Source: RGIG7111 sp036839975
GTDB taxonomy: Bacteria; Bacillota; Clostridia; Peptostreptococcales; Anaerovoracaceae
Reading direction: 5' to 3'
DNA: 64,000 nucleotides
NCBI GenBank assembly: GCA_036839975.1
Contig: DAISVU010000003.1
Span: 1-64,000, forward strand
Shown: positions 41,758 through 48,794 of the stretch, one piece after another
Layout: every line of letters starts with the position of its first letter
Position numbering within the stretch: position 1 is the first letter of the stretch
The notes under the pieces: generated by a model
What the model was told of the DNA's origin: nothing
What the model saw: the letters and a program-made list of their open reading frames with translations, nothing else
Database searches by the model: none
Translations under genes and position numbers: made by a program

Positions 41758-42708
41758 ATGAACGCGAAAACAGCAAGACAGATCGAGGAAATGAAAAAGC
41801 AGACCATCGGGGTCGAGGTCGAGATGAACAGCATCACGAGAAGCAGAGCAGCGAAGATCGCAGCCGACTTCTTCGGGACAGGCAGATTCGAGAACACGGC
41901 AAGAAGGAACGGCTACAGCACCTGGAGCGCATGGGACGGACAGGGCAGAGAATGGAAATTCCAAAAGGACGTTTCCATAAACGGCCCGGACGATGAGAAA
42001 TGCGAACTGGTCACACCGATCCTTACCTACGAGGACATCCCGACGCTGCAGGAACTCTGCAGACAGATGAGACACGCAGGAGCTAAAAGCGATGCAGGCA
42101 GAGGATGCGGGATCCACATCCACATCGGAGCAAACGGCCACACACCGCAGACCCTCCGGAACCTCGCCAACATCATGGCAAGCCACGAGAGCCTGATCGC
42201 CGAAGCATTAAAGCTTGACGAAAGACGGATCAGACAGTACTGCAGGATGATCGACCCGAGATTCCTTGAAAGGCTGAACAAAAGAAAGCCGAAGACGATG
42301 GCGAAACTTGCCGAGATCTGGTACGATTCACAGAACGCATCCTACGGACGGAACCAGCATTACAACGACAGCAGATACCACATGCTGAACTACCACGCCA
42401 CCTTCACGAAAGGCACCATCGAGTTCAGACTTTTCCAGTTCGACAGACCGGAAAATGGAAAACAGAACGGCATCCACGCAGGACAGCTCAAAAGCTACAT
42501 ACAGTTCTGCCTCGCACTTTCCCAGATGGCCAAGGAGGTCAGAGGAGCGAGCGCAAGACCGCAGCAGAATGAAAATCCGAAATACGCGATGAGGACATGG
42601 CTTTTAAGACTCGGCTTCATCGGCGAGGAGTTCGCAACAGCAAGGGACTTCCTCACACGCAACCTTTCCGGCGATGCAGCCTTCAGAAACGGCAGAGAAG
42701 CCGCCTGA
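41758..42708 (+). CDS. Amidoligase (ATP-dependent peptide-bond-forming enzyme)
   Basis: This 316-residue enzyme belongs to the Amidoligase_2 family, related to glutamine synthetase and glutamate-cysteine ligase. The GVEVEMN strand (about 18-24) gives metal-binding glutamates. CGIHIHIGA (about 117-125) and TIEFRLFQFD (about 220-229) complete the active site. Such enzymes join an amine to a carboxylate using ATP. The last 40 residues are the KYAMRTWLLRLGFIGEEF module shared with the upstream cassette. GGAGGAAAAAG precedes the ATG. The cyclotransferase encoded next could remove gamma-glutamyl groups that this enzyme adds; the substrate is unknown. Confidence 0.85.
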   Translation: MNAKTARQIEEMKKQTIGVEVEMNSITRSRAAKIAADFFGTGRFENTARRNGYSTWSAWDGQGREWKFQKDVSINGPDDEKCELVTPILTYEDIPTLQELCRQMRHAGAKSDAGRGCGIHIHIGANGHTPQTLRNLANIMASHESLIAEALKLDERRIRQYCRMIDPRFLERLNKRKPKTMAKLAEIWYDSQNASYGRNQHYNDSRYHMLNYHATFTKGTIEFRLFQFDRPENGKQNGIHAGQLKSYIQFCLALSQMAKEVRGASARPQQNENPKYAMRTWLLRLGFIGEEFATARDFLTRNLSGDAAFRNGREAA

Positions 42709-42794
42709 AGGACTCAGCCAAGGTAAGCCCGCATACTGACCGCTCCGGCGGTCTTAAGGCGGTAGAAGGGCAAATGGAAAGGAAGGTGAAAAAG

Positions 42795-43256
42795 ATGAAA
42801 CGATACTATATTGCCTACGGCAGCAATCTGAACGTACCGCAGATGAGATGGCGGTGTCCGGATGCAAGAGTGATCGGAACAGGAGCCTTAAAGGACATGG
42901 CGCTGCTCTTTAAGGGAAGCCGGACAGGCTCGTATCTTACGATCGAAGAAGAGAAGGGAGCAGAAGTTCCAGTCACAGTATGGGAGGTATCCGAAAAAGA
43001 CGAGAAGGCGCTTGACCGATACGAAGGATACCCGAGGTTCTACTACAAGACAGACATGAAAGTGGAGGTCACGGGGATCCGGTCGGGAAAGACCAGGGTG
43101 AGAGATGCTTTCGTGTACATCATGCGTGAGGACAGTGAGCCGGGGATCCCGACAAGGGAATACTACCGGACATGCCTTGAAGGCTACAGGACGTTCGGAT
43201 TCGATGAGAAGTTCCTGATCGAAGCGGTAAAGAGAAGCGAGGAGATGATGAGATGA
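42795..43256 (+). CDS. Gamma-glutamylcyclotransferase-like (AIG2/GGCT) protein
   Basis: This 153-residue protein has the YGSNL loop at 8-12 that opens the GGCT fold, a middle beta region, and the catalytic glutamate in ALDRYEGYP (near residue 77). It would release a gamma-glutamyl group as 5-oxoproline from an amine. Amidoligase-GGCT gene pairs were noted by comparative genomics as predicted peptide- or metabolite-modifying systems. GGAAAGGAAGG lies before the ATG at 42795; an in-frame ATG at 42774 is possible. The end overlaps the zinc-ribbon gene as ATGA. Confidence 0.88.
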   Translation: MKRYYIAYGSNLNVPQMRWRCPDARVIGTGALKDMALLFKGSRTGSYLTIEEEKGAEVPVTVWEVSEKDEKALDRYEGYPRFYYKTDMKVEVTGIRSGKTRVRDAFVYIMREDSEPGIPTREYYRTCLEGYRTFGFDEKFLIEAVKRSEEMMR

Positions 43257-43468
43257 AAGAAATGTATGAAAGAGATGCGGTCTGTCCGATCTGTGGAAGA
43301 CACTATAGGGAGCATCCGGCACTGTCACGGATCGACAACAAAACTTTTATCTGCCCTGAGTGTGGCACAAGACAGGCGCTTGCCAGTATCGGCGTGGATG
43401 AGGAGGAACAGGAGGAGATCATCGCTACGATCTACAGCCACGGCGCAGGACTTGACGGCAGTGAATAA
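43253..43468 (+). CDS. Small zinc-ribbon protein
   Basis: This 71-residue protein has two cysteine pairs, CPIC (about 10-13) and CPEC (about 34-37), spaced as in a zinc ribbon, then an acidic helix (GVDEEEQEEIIATIYSHGAG). It is translated from the ATGA overlap with the cyclotransferase, so the two are tightly coupled. It may be a nucleic-acid or protein adaptor for the amidoligase system; no family name is assigned. Confidence 0.75.
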   Translation: MKEMYERDAVCPICGRHYREHPALSRIDNKTFICPECGTRQALASIGVDEEEQEEIIATIYSHGAGLDGSE

Positions 43469-43489
43469 AACTTTCGGAAATACACAGAA

Positions 43490-43528
43490 ATGACTTGCTA
43501 TTATGTGCGTTCAGAGTGATATATAGAC
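43490..43528 (+). promoter_or_regulatory. Conserved cassette promoter-like element, copy C
   Basis: TTGCTA (43495-43500), a 17-nt spacer and GATATA (43518-43523) lie in the same block as copy B. It stands about 36 nt before the next small gene. Confidence 0.65.
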
Positions 43529-43564
43529 TACCAAAAGAAAAGCACAGAAAGCGAGGTAACGAAA

Positions 43565-43855
43565 ATGACGATAACCGAAGGAATGAAAAGATTCAGACTG
43601 CCGAACCCGAGCACACCCGAAGACCTGGAGATGAGATTTTCCGGAATGGACGGAAAGGTCCTGAACTTCGGCGACAGAGTGCTCCTTGCCGGATACTACT
43701 ACAACGGGCAGAACTGCCCGAGCTGGTTCGCAGCCGCATACGAATACCTTGAGGACGGCGAGAAGACCTGCTAAAGCACCATCGGGATCAGGGCTGTCAG
43801 CGAGGTGGAGTTCGAAGATGACGGCCATGCGATCGCCTGGGCGATGGGAAAATAA
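43565..43855 (+). pseudogene. Small cassette gene interrupted by an in-frame TAA
   Basis: The frame starts MTITEGMKRFRLPNPSTPED with a GAGGTAACG site and stops at TAA (43772-43774) after 69 residues. The same frame then continues without further stops as STIGIRAVSEVEFEDDGHAI and AWAMGK to a second stop at 43853-43855. The smooth protein-like continuation suggests a TAC/TAT-to-TAA nonsense change in a 96-residue protein. The shortened product may still be made. Function is unknown. Confidence 0.65.
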
Positions 43856-43874
43856 ACCTGCACTTTCTGCAGAA

Positions 43875-43908
43875 ATGACTTGCTATTATCTGTGTTTTAC
43901 GGGATTAT
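43875..43908 (+). promoter_or_regulatory. Conserved cassette promoter-like element, copy D
   Basis: ATGACTTGCTATTATCTGTG begins the copy. TTGCTA (43880-43885), a 17-nt spacer and GATTAT (43903-43908) keep the spacing, though the CAGAGT part has diverged. It stands about 35 nt before the 57-aa gene. Confidence 0.55.
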
Positions 43909-43942
43909 ACAGTTACAGAAAGGAAAGCAGGAGGAAGAAAAC

Positions 43943-44116
43943 ATGGAACGCAGAGAGATCATTTTTTCCTACAACAACACAAGATGCCACGCGATGATCG
44001 TTAAGGAGCTGCTCGGAGACGAGCGTTACATCGGCGAGATGGACGGCTTCGAGATCTGGCAGATCAAGGGCGGACTTTTCGACCAGTTCGGATTCGTAGC
44101 CATCGAAAAGAAATAA
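43943..44116 (+). CDS. Small cassette protein, 57 aa
   Basis: This protein starts MERREIIFSYNNTRCHAMIV and ends FDQFGFVAIEKK. It looks like a small alternating beta structure with aromatic residues. AGGAGG precedes the ATG. It is the only gene of the fourth repeat-headed cassette. I do not recognise a family. Confidence 0.6.
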   Translation: MERREIIFSYNNTRCHAMIVKELLGDERYIGEMDGFEIWQIKGGLFDQFGFVAIEKK

Positions 44117-44172
44117 GGAAACAGAAAAGAAGATAACGGAGAACAGGGCCGGCAGGCTCTGTGTCTCGTGGG

Positions 44173-44196
44173 AAGACCGGAGACGGTCTTATTTTT
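44173..44196 (+). terminator. Terminator ending the cargo block
   Basis: AAGACCG-GAGA-CGGTCTT at 44173-44190 is a perfect hairpin with a GNRA loop, followed by ATTTTT. It separates the cassettes from the late packaging genes. Confidence 0.8.
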
Positions 44197-44212
44197 ATGC
44201 CGGAGGAGAGGA

Positions 44213-44458
44213 ATGAAGAAGGAAAAACAGAGGAACGATCCCGTGAACCATCCGGGGCATTATACTTCCGGCTCGATCGAGGTCATCGACTTCATCGAAG
44301 ACCAGAAGCTGCCGTATCACCTGGGCAACGCCATGAAATACATCTGCCGTGCGGGAAAGAAGGACCCGGAGAAAACGGAAGAGGATCTTCAGAAAGCCGT
44401 ATGGTACCTCGAAAGATATATCGGACTTCTGAAAAAGGACGGTGAAAGGACAGGATGA
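44213..44458 (+). CDS. DUF3310 phage protein
   Basis: This 81-residue protein has the pattern DPVNHPGHYTSGSIEVIDFI then GNAMKYICRAGKK and LQKAVWYLERYI, diagnostic of DUF3310 (often mislabelled nucleotide kinase). It is widespread in phages and of unknown function. CGGAGGAGAGG precedes the ATG at 44213. The end overlaps the large terminase as ATGA. Confidence 0.88.
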   Translation: MKKEKQRNDPVNHPGHYTSGSIEVIDFIEDQKLPYHLGNAMKYICRAGKKDPEKTEEDLQKAVWYLERYIGLLKKDGERTG

Positions 44459-46059
44459 TACGAAAGCTGAAGAAATATACACCGACCAGGTTCATGGACA
44501 GGACATCGCATTATGATAAATACTCTGCTGACTTTGCCGTGGCCTTTATCGAGCAGCTATGCCATACGAAAGGCGAGTGGTACGAGAAACCGTTCGAACT
44601 GATCGACTGGCAGGAGCAGATCGTAAGGGACGTGTTCGGCACACTGAAGGAAAACGGATACAGGCAGTTCACGACCGCCTATGTGGAGATCCCGAAGAAG
44701 ATGGGCAAATCCGAACTGGCAGCCGCCATCGCGCTGTATCTGACCTGTGCGGACGGCGAACAGAGAGCAGAGGTCTATTCCTGCGCTGCGGATGTGAACC
44801 AGGCGAAGATCGTCTTCGATGTGGCGGTGGATATGGTGATGCTGTGCAAGGCACTCCGGAATCGTGTGACGATACAGAAGTCCACGAGGACGATCATCTA
44901 CAATCCGACCAACAGCAAATATAAGGTGCTTTCGGCGGATGTGGCGAACAAGCACGGTTTCAACACGAGCGGGGTCATATTCGATGAGCTGCACACCCAG
45001 CCGAACCGCAAATTATATGATGTGATGACAAAGGGCAGCGGTGACAGCAGACGTCAGCCGCTGTTCTTTCTCATAACCACGGCGGGAAACGATACCAACA
45101 GCATATGCTACGAGGTGCACCAGAAGGCCAGGGACATCCTGGACGGAAGAAAACATGACCCGTCCTTCTATCCGGTCATTTACGGAGCGGAGAAGGATGA
45201 GGACTGGACGGATCCGGAGGTCTGGAAGAAGGCGAACCCGTCCCTTGGGATCACGGTCGGCATCGACAAGGTCAAAGCGGCCTGCGAGTCGGCAAAGCAG
45301 AACCCGGGAGAAGAGAACGCCTTCCGTCAGCTGAGGCTGAACCAGTGGGTATCATCTGCTGTGCGGTGGATGCCGTCTGAAGCATGGAAGGCCTGTTCCT
45401 TTCCGGCGAGAGAGGAAGACCTTCTGGGGCGCGTCTGCTATGGAGGACTCGACCTTTCATCGACCACGGACATCACGGCATTCGTCCTGGTGTTCCCTCC
45501 GGCCGATGAAGATGATAAATACACGGTGCTGCCGTACTTCTGGATACCGGAAGACTCCCTTGACCTTCGTGTGAGGCGCGATCACGTGCCATATGACAAG
45601 TGGCAGAAGGAAGGGTATCTTATGACCACGGAAGTCAATGTCATCCATTACGGATATATCGAGAAGTTCATCGAGCGGCTCGGTGAGAAGTTCAACATCC
45701 GGGAGATCGCGTTCGACCGCTGGGGAGCCGTGCAGATGGTGCAGAACCTTGAAGGCATGGGCTTTACGGTCGTGCCGTTCGGACAGGGTTTTTCTTCGAT
45801 GTCTCCTCCGACAAAGGAGCTGATGAAGCTGACCCTGGAGAAAAGGATCGCCCACGGCGGCAATCCGGCTCTGTCCTGGATGGTCGACAACATATACATC
45901 CGCACGGATCCTGCCGGAAATATCAAGGCGGACAAGTCAAAGTCCACAGAGAAGATAGACGGTGCCATTGCGATGATCATGGGGCTTGACCGGGCCATCC
46001 GGTGCGGAAACGACACCTCGGAGTCGGTATACGACAGCAGAGGACTTTTTGTATTCTGA
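44455..46059 (+). CDS. Terminase large subunit
   Basis: This 534-residue packaging motor has an N-terminal ATPase with Walker A IPKKMGKSELA (about 78-88) and Walker B GVIFDELHTQ (about 172-181), and a C-terminal RNase H-like nuclease with YGGLDLSSTTDITAFVLVF (about 328-346) and EIAFDRWGAVQMV. It pumps phage DNA into the prohead and cuts it, working with the portal and the small terminase. The length is normal for the Terminase_1 group. It starts in the ATGA overlap with DUF3310. Confidence 0.93.
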   Translation: MIRKLKKYTPTRFMDRTSHYDKYSADFAVAFIEQLCHTKGEWYEKPFELIDWQEQIVRDVFGTLKENGYRQFTTAYVEIPKKMGKSELAAAIALYLTCADGEQRAEVYSCAADVNQAKIVFDVAVDMVMLCKALRNRVTIQKSTRTIIYNPTNSKYKVLSADVANKHGFNTSGVIFDELHTQPNRKLYDVMTKGSGDSRRQPLFFLITTAGNDTNSICYEVHQKARDILDGRKHDPSFYPVIYGAEKDEDWTDPEVWKKANPSLGITVGIDKVKAACESAKQNPGEENAFRQLRLNQWVSSAVRWMPSEAWKACSFPAREEDLLGRVCYGGLDLSSTTDITAFVLVFPPADEDDKYTVLPYFWIPEDSLDLRVRRDHVPYDKWQKEGYLMTTEVNVIHYGYIEKFIERLGEKFNIREIAFDRWGAVQMVQNLEGMGFTVVPFGQGFSSMSPPTKELMKLTLEKRIAHGGNPALSWMVDNIYIRTDPAGNIKADKSKSTEKIDGAIAMIMGLDRAIRCGNDTSESVYDSRGLFVF

Positions 46060-46130
46060 CTGTCTGTGGACTTTGCACGTGTTTCCTTTCATACTGGGTA
46101 TATGATTCAGCAGGAAAGGAGGGCACCAGA

Positions 46131-46328
46131 ATGACAGAGAAAGAAAAGATCGAAGACCTTATGACGGAGATCCTGTCAGATGCGACATCGCTGAAGATCG
46201 TTTTTAACGACATGAGGATGAACGATTTTGACAACATCGATGAACGCATCGACATGGGTCTGGTCTTTTGTGAGCGCCTGATGGAGCATACCAGACAGGC
46301 GAATGAAATGTTGTTAAGTGAAAAGTAG
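46131..46328 (+). CDS. Small acidic phage protein, 65 aa
   Basis: This mostly helical acidic protein begins MTEKEKIEDLMTEILSDATS, with GGAAAGGAGGG upstream. It sits between the large terminase and the portal gene, where phages often carry small accessory frames. No family is recognised. Confidence 0.65.
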   Translation: MTEKEKIEDLMTEILSDATSLKIVFNDMRMNDFDNIDERIDMGLVFCERLMEHTRQANEMLLSEK

Positions 46329-46346
46329 GTAAGCAGCAGGTTTGAG

Positions 46347-46370
46347 AAAGCATCTCTTCGGAGGTGCTTT
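46347..46370 (+). terminator. UUCG-loop hairpin, copy 1
   Basis: AAAGCATCTC-TTCG-GAGGTGCTTT (one G-T pair) at 46347-46370 is followed by TCTC. The same hairpin recurs at 46739 and, in altered form, at 52476. Confidence 0.6.
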
Positions 46371-46524
46371 TCTCATGGAGATCATTACGGGATCCTGCAG
46401 TACACGTTCCGGGAAAGAAGCAATGACCGCCGGAGCAGGCCTCTTCCGGCACTTCTCATCAGATGACATCAGAAGCATCAGATGCTATACTTTTACCCAA
46501 AGCATTAAGGAGGGGTGATGGTGT

Positions 46525-46725
46525 ATGTTAAGCCAGGAAATGATCGAAGGTATCGTGTTCGATGCCATGAAGAAGTTCTCGAGAGAGAACAAGGGGGCGG
46601 TCGGATGGACAAAGGACGATATCGCTGCAGGAGTTTTCGCAGCCGGCGGGAATATGAGTGATGTCTACAGAGGAATGGCACTGGGCATGGATCTGTGCCA
46701 GCCGGACGGGCAGACCGGAAACTGA
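46525..46725 (+). CDS. Small phage protein, 66 aa
   Basis: This protein begins MLSQEMIEGIVFDAMKKFSR and contains KGAVGWTKDDIAAGVFAAGG. It is preceded by AAGGAGGGG. It lies between the two near-identical UUCG hairpins, as if inserted together with a duplicated hairpin. Function is unknown. Confidence 0.6.
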   Translation: MLSQEMIEGIVFDAMKKFSRENKGAVGWTKDDIAAGVFAAGGNMSDVYRGMALGMDLCQPDGQTGN

Positions 46726-46738
46726 ACACTGTTTTAAG

Positions 46739-46764
46739 AAGCATCTCTTCGGAGGTGCTTTTTT
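46739..46764 (+). terminator. UUCG-loop hairpin, copy 2, before the portal gene
   Basis: AAGCATCTC-TTCG-GAGGTGCTT at 46739-46760 is followed by a run of T. It ends 13 nt before the portal start codon, so besides termination it could set translation or RNA processing of the portal message. Confidence 0.65.
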
Positions 46765-46777
46765 CATGGAGGTAATT

Positions 46778-48124
46778 ATGGGATTCTTTACATCGATTTT
46801 CAATTCAAGGGACAAGCCGCAGAATCGGACATCCGGCAGTGCGTTCAGTTTCTTTCTGGGAGGAACCACAAGCGGTAAGTATGTCAACGAACGCACATCG
46901 ATGCAGATGACAGCAGTCTACTGCTGCGTGAGGATACTGTCTGAAGCAGTGGCGGGTCTTCCGCTCCACCTGTATCGGTATACAGACGAAGGAGGAAAGG
47001 AGAAAGCAGCGGATCATCCGCTGTATTTTCTTCTGCATGATGAGCCGAATGCAGAGATGACATCCTTTGTTTTCCGGGAGACGATGATGACTCACCTGCT
47101 TCTGTGGGGGAACTCGTACTCTCAGATCATACGCAACGGCAAAGGGGATGTGATAGGACTCTACCCTCTGATGCCCGACCGCATGAGCGTGGACAGGGAT
47201 GAGTCCGGACGGCTTTATTACGAGTACACGAGAAGCGAAGAGGATGCAAAGACCATAAACGGCCGGGATATGACGGTGAGATTATCGCCGGAGGATGTGC
47301 TCCATATCCCGGGACTCGGCTTTGACGGCCTTGTAGGTTACTCTCCGATAGCGATGGCCAAAAACGCCATCGGTCTTGCCATCGCAACAGAGGAATACGG
47401 ATCGAAGTTCTTTGCCAACGGAGCTGCACCGAGCGGTGTGCTTGAGCATCCGGGGGTGCTGAAGGATCCTTCAAAACTCCGTGACTCCTGGACGCAGACG
47501 TTCGGAGGCAGCGGGAATGCCAACAAGGTAGCGGTACTTGAGGAAGGTGTCAAATACACACCCATCTCTATCTCGCCGAATGAAGCGCAGTTCCTTGAAA
47601 CGAGGAAGTTCCAGATCGATGAGATAGCGAGGATCTTCCGTGTGCCGCCGCATATGCTGGCAGACCTTGAGAAGAGCAGCTTCTCCAATATCGAGCAGCA
47701 GAGCCTTGAGTTCGTGAAATACACACTTGAGCCGTGGCTCGTGCGTTTCGAGCAGTCTGCCGCGAGGGCGCTCTTAAAGCCGGAGGAGAAGAAAAAGTAT
47801 TTCATCAAGTTCAACGTGGACGGACTGCTAAGGGGTGACTACAAGTCAAGAATGGACGGGTATGCCATCGCAAGGCAGAACGGCTGGATGAGCGCCAATG
47901 ATATCAGAAGGCTCGAGCAGCTTGACGAGATCCCTGCGGAGGACGGAGGAGACCTGTATCTGGTCAACGGCAACATGGTACCGCTGACGGATGCCGGAAA
48001 GTGGAGCACGAAGTATGAAACAGAAGGAAAGGAGACTGAGTCAGATGAGGAAGTTCTGGAAATGGACGGATCAGAAGATAAGGAACCAGGACACGGGCGA
48101 GGAAAACACGGAACGCGTCCTTGA
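46778..48124 (+). CDS. Portal protein, HK97 family
   Basis: This 448-residue protein would form the dodecameric ring at the capsid vertex through which DNA enters. It has the family N-terminus (MQMTAVYCCVRILSEAVAGL), HLLLWGNSYSQIIRNGKG, a central IPGLGFDGLVGYSPIAMAK, and the C-terminal FRVPPHMLADLEKSSFSNIE segment typical of Phage_portal. ATGGAGGTAATT precedes the ATG at 46778. The end overlaps the protease gene by 80 nt in another frame. Confidence 0.93.
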   Translation: MGFFTSIFNSRDKPQNRTSGSAFSFFLGGTTSGKYVNERTSMQMTAVYCCVRILSEAVAGLPLHLYRYTDEGGKEKAADHPLYFLLHDEPNAEMTSFVFRETMMTHLLLWGNSYSQIIRNGKGDVIGLYPLMPDRMSVDRDESGRLYYEYTRSEEDAKTINGRDMTVRLSPEDVLHIPGLGFDGLVGYSPIAMAKNAIGLAIATEEYGSKFFANGAAPSGVLEHPGVLKDPSKLRDSWTQTFGGSGNANKVAVLEEGVKYTPISISPNEAQFLETRKFQIDEIARIFRVPPHMLADLEKSSFSNIEQQSLEFVKYTLEPWLVRFEQSAARALLKPEEKKKYFIKFNVDGLLRGDYKSRMDGYAIARQNGWMSANDIRRLEQLDEIPAEDGGDLYLVNGNMVPLTDAGKWSTKYETEGKETESDEEVLEMDGSEDKEPGHGRGKHGTRP

Positions 48125-48776
48125 GTTCTACGGGACCATCGCGGAAGAGTCGTGGTTCGATGACGATATCACTCCGGCGGTGTTCAAGGAGGAGCTGCTG
48201 TCAGGATCCGGGCCGGTGACGATCCTTATAAATTCACCGGGAGGAGACTGCATCGCAGCAAGTCAGATCTATGCCATGCTGATGGACTACAAGGGAGATG
48301 TGACGGTCAAGATAGACGGTATCGCCGCATCAGCCGCATCGGTCATCGCTATGGCAGGCACGAAGGTGCTGATGGCTCCGACAGGCATGATGATGGTTCA
48401 CAATCCCGCCACGGTCGCATTCGGCGATCATGCGGATATGGAGAAGGCCATCGATATGCTGAATGAAGTGAAGGAGTCCATCATCAACGCCTATGAGATC
48501 AAGACTGATCTTCCGAGAAAGCAGCTGTCGAAGATGATGGACCAGACCACATGGATGAATGCGGGCAAGGCGCTCGAACTGCATTTCATCGATGCGATCA
48601 TGGAAGACGAGAAGAAGAGAGCGCCGGATAGTTATGAGTTCTCTGAGAGCGTGACGGAAAACGCTCTGGTGAACAAGATCACTGCAAAGATGCCGCAGGC
48701 AAAGGCATCTGCAAAAGCTACTGACGGTCGCAGGGTCGATGAACTGAAGGCGGCTCTGTACAGAAAACTGCTGTAA
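48045..48776 (+). CDS. ClpP-like prohead maturation protease
   Basis: This 243-residue serine protease trims capsid protein during head assembly. The ClpP fold shows ILINSPGGDCIAASQIYAML, the catalytic serine in AASAASVIAMAG (about 98) and histidine in MMMVHNPATVAFGD (about 117). A C-terminal extension (190-243) rich in alanine and lysine may act as a scaffold-like part. GGAAAGGAG precedes the ATG at 48045; an in-frame ATG at 48015 is possible. The gene starts within the portal gene. Confidence 0.9.
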   Translation: MRKFWKWTDQKIRNQDTGEENTERVLEFYGTIAEESWFDDDITPAVFKEELLSGSGPVTILINSPGGDCIAASQIYAMLMDYKGDVTVKIDGIAASAASVIAMAGTKVLMAPTGMMMVHNPATVAFGDHADMEKAIDMLNEVKESIINAYEIKTDLPRKQLSKMMDQTTWMNAGKALELHFIDAIMEDEKKRAPDSYEFSESVTENALVNKITAKMPQAKASAKATDGRRVDELKAALYRKLL

Positions 48777-48794
48777 AGCAAGGAGGATGTATTC

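Noticed and set aside
43772..43774. TAA in the small cassette gene as a recoded sense codon
   Set aside because: Other genes nearby use TAA as a normal stop, so code reassignment is not supported; a nonsense mutation is simpler.
40683..43908. Repeated cassette headers as a CRISPR array
   Set aside because: Copies are hundreds to nearly two thousand bases apart with genes between them, not short regular spacers, and no cas genes are present.
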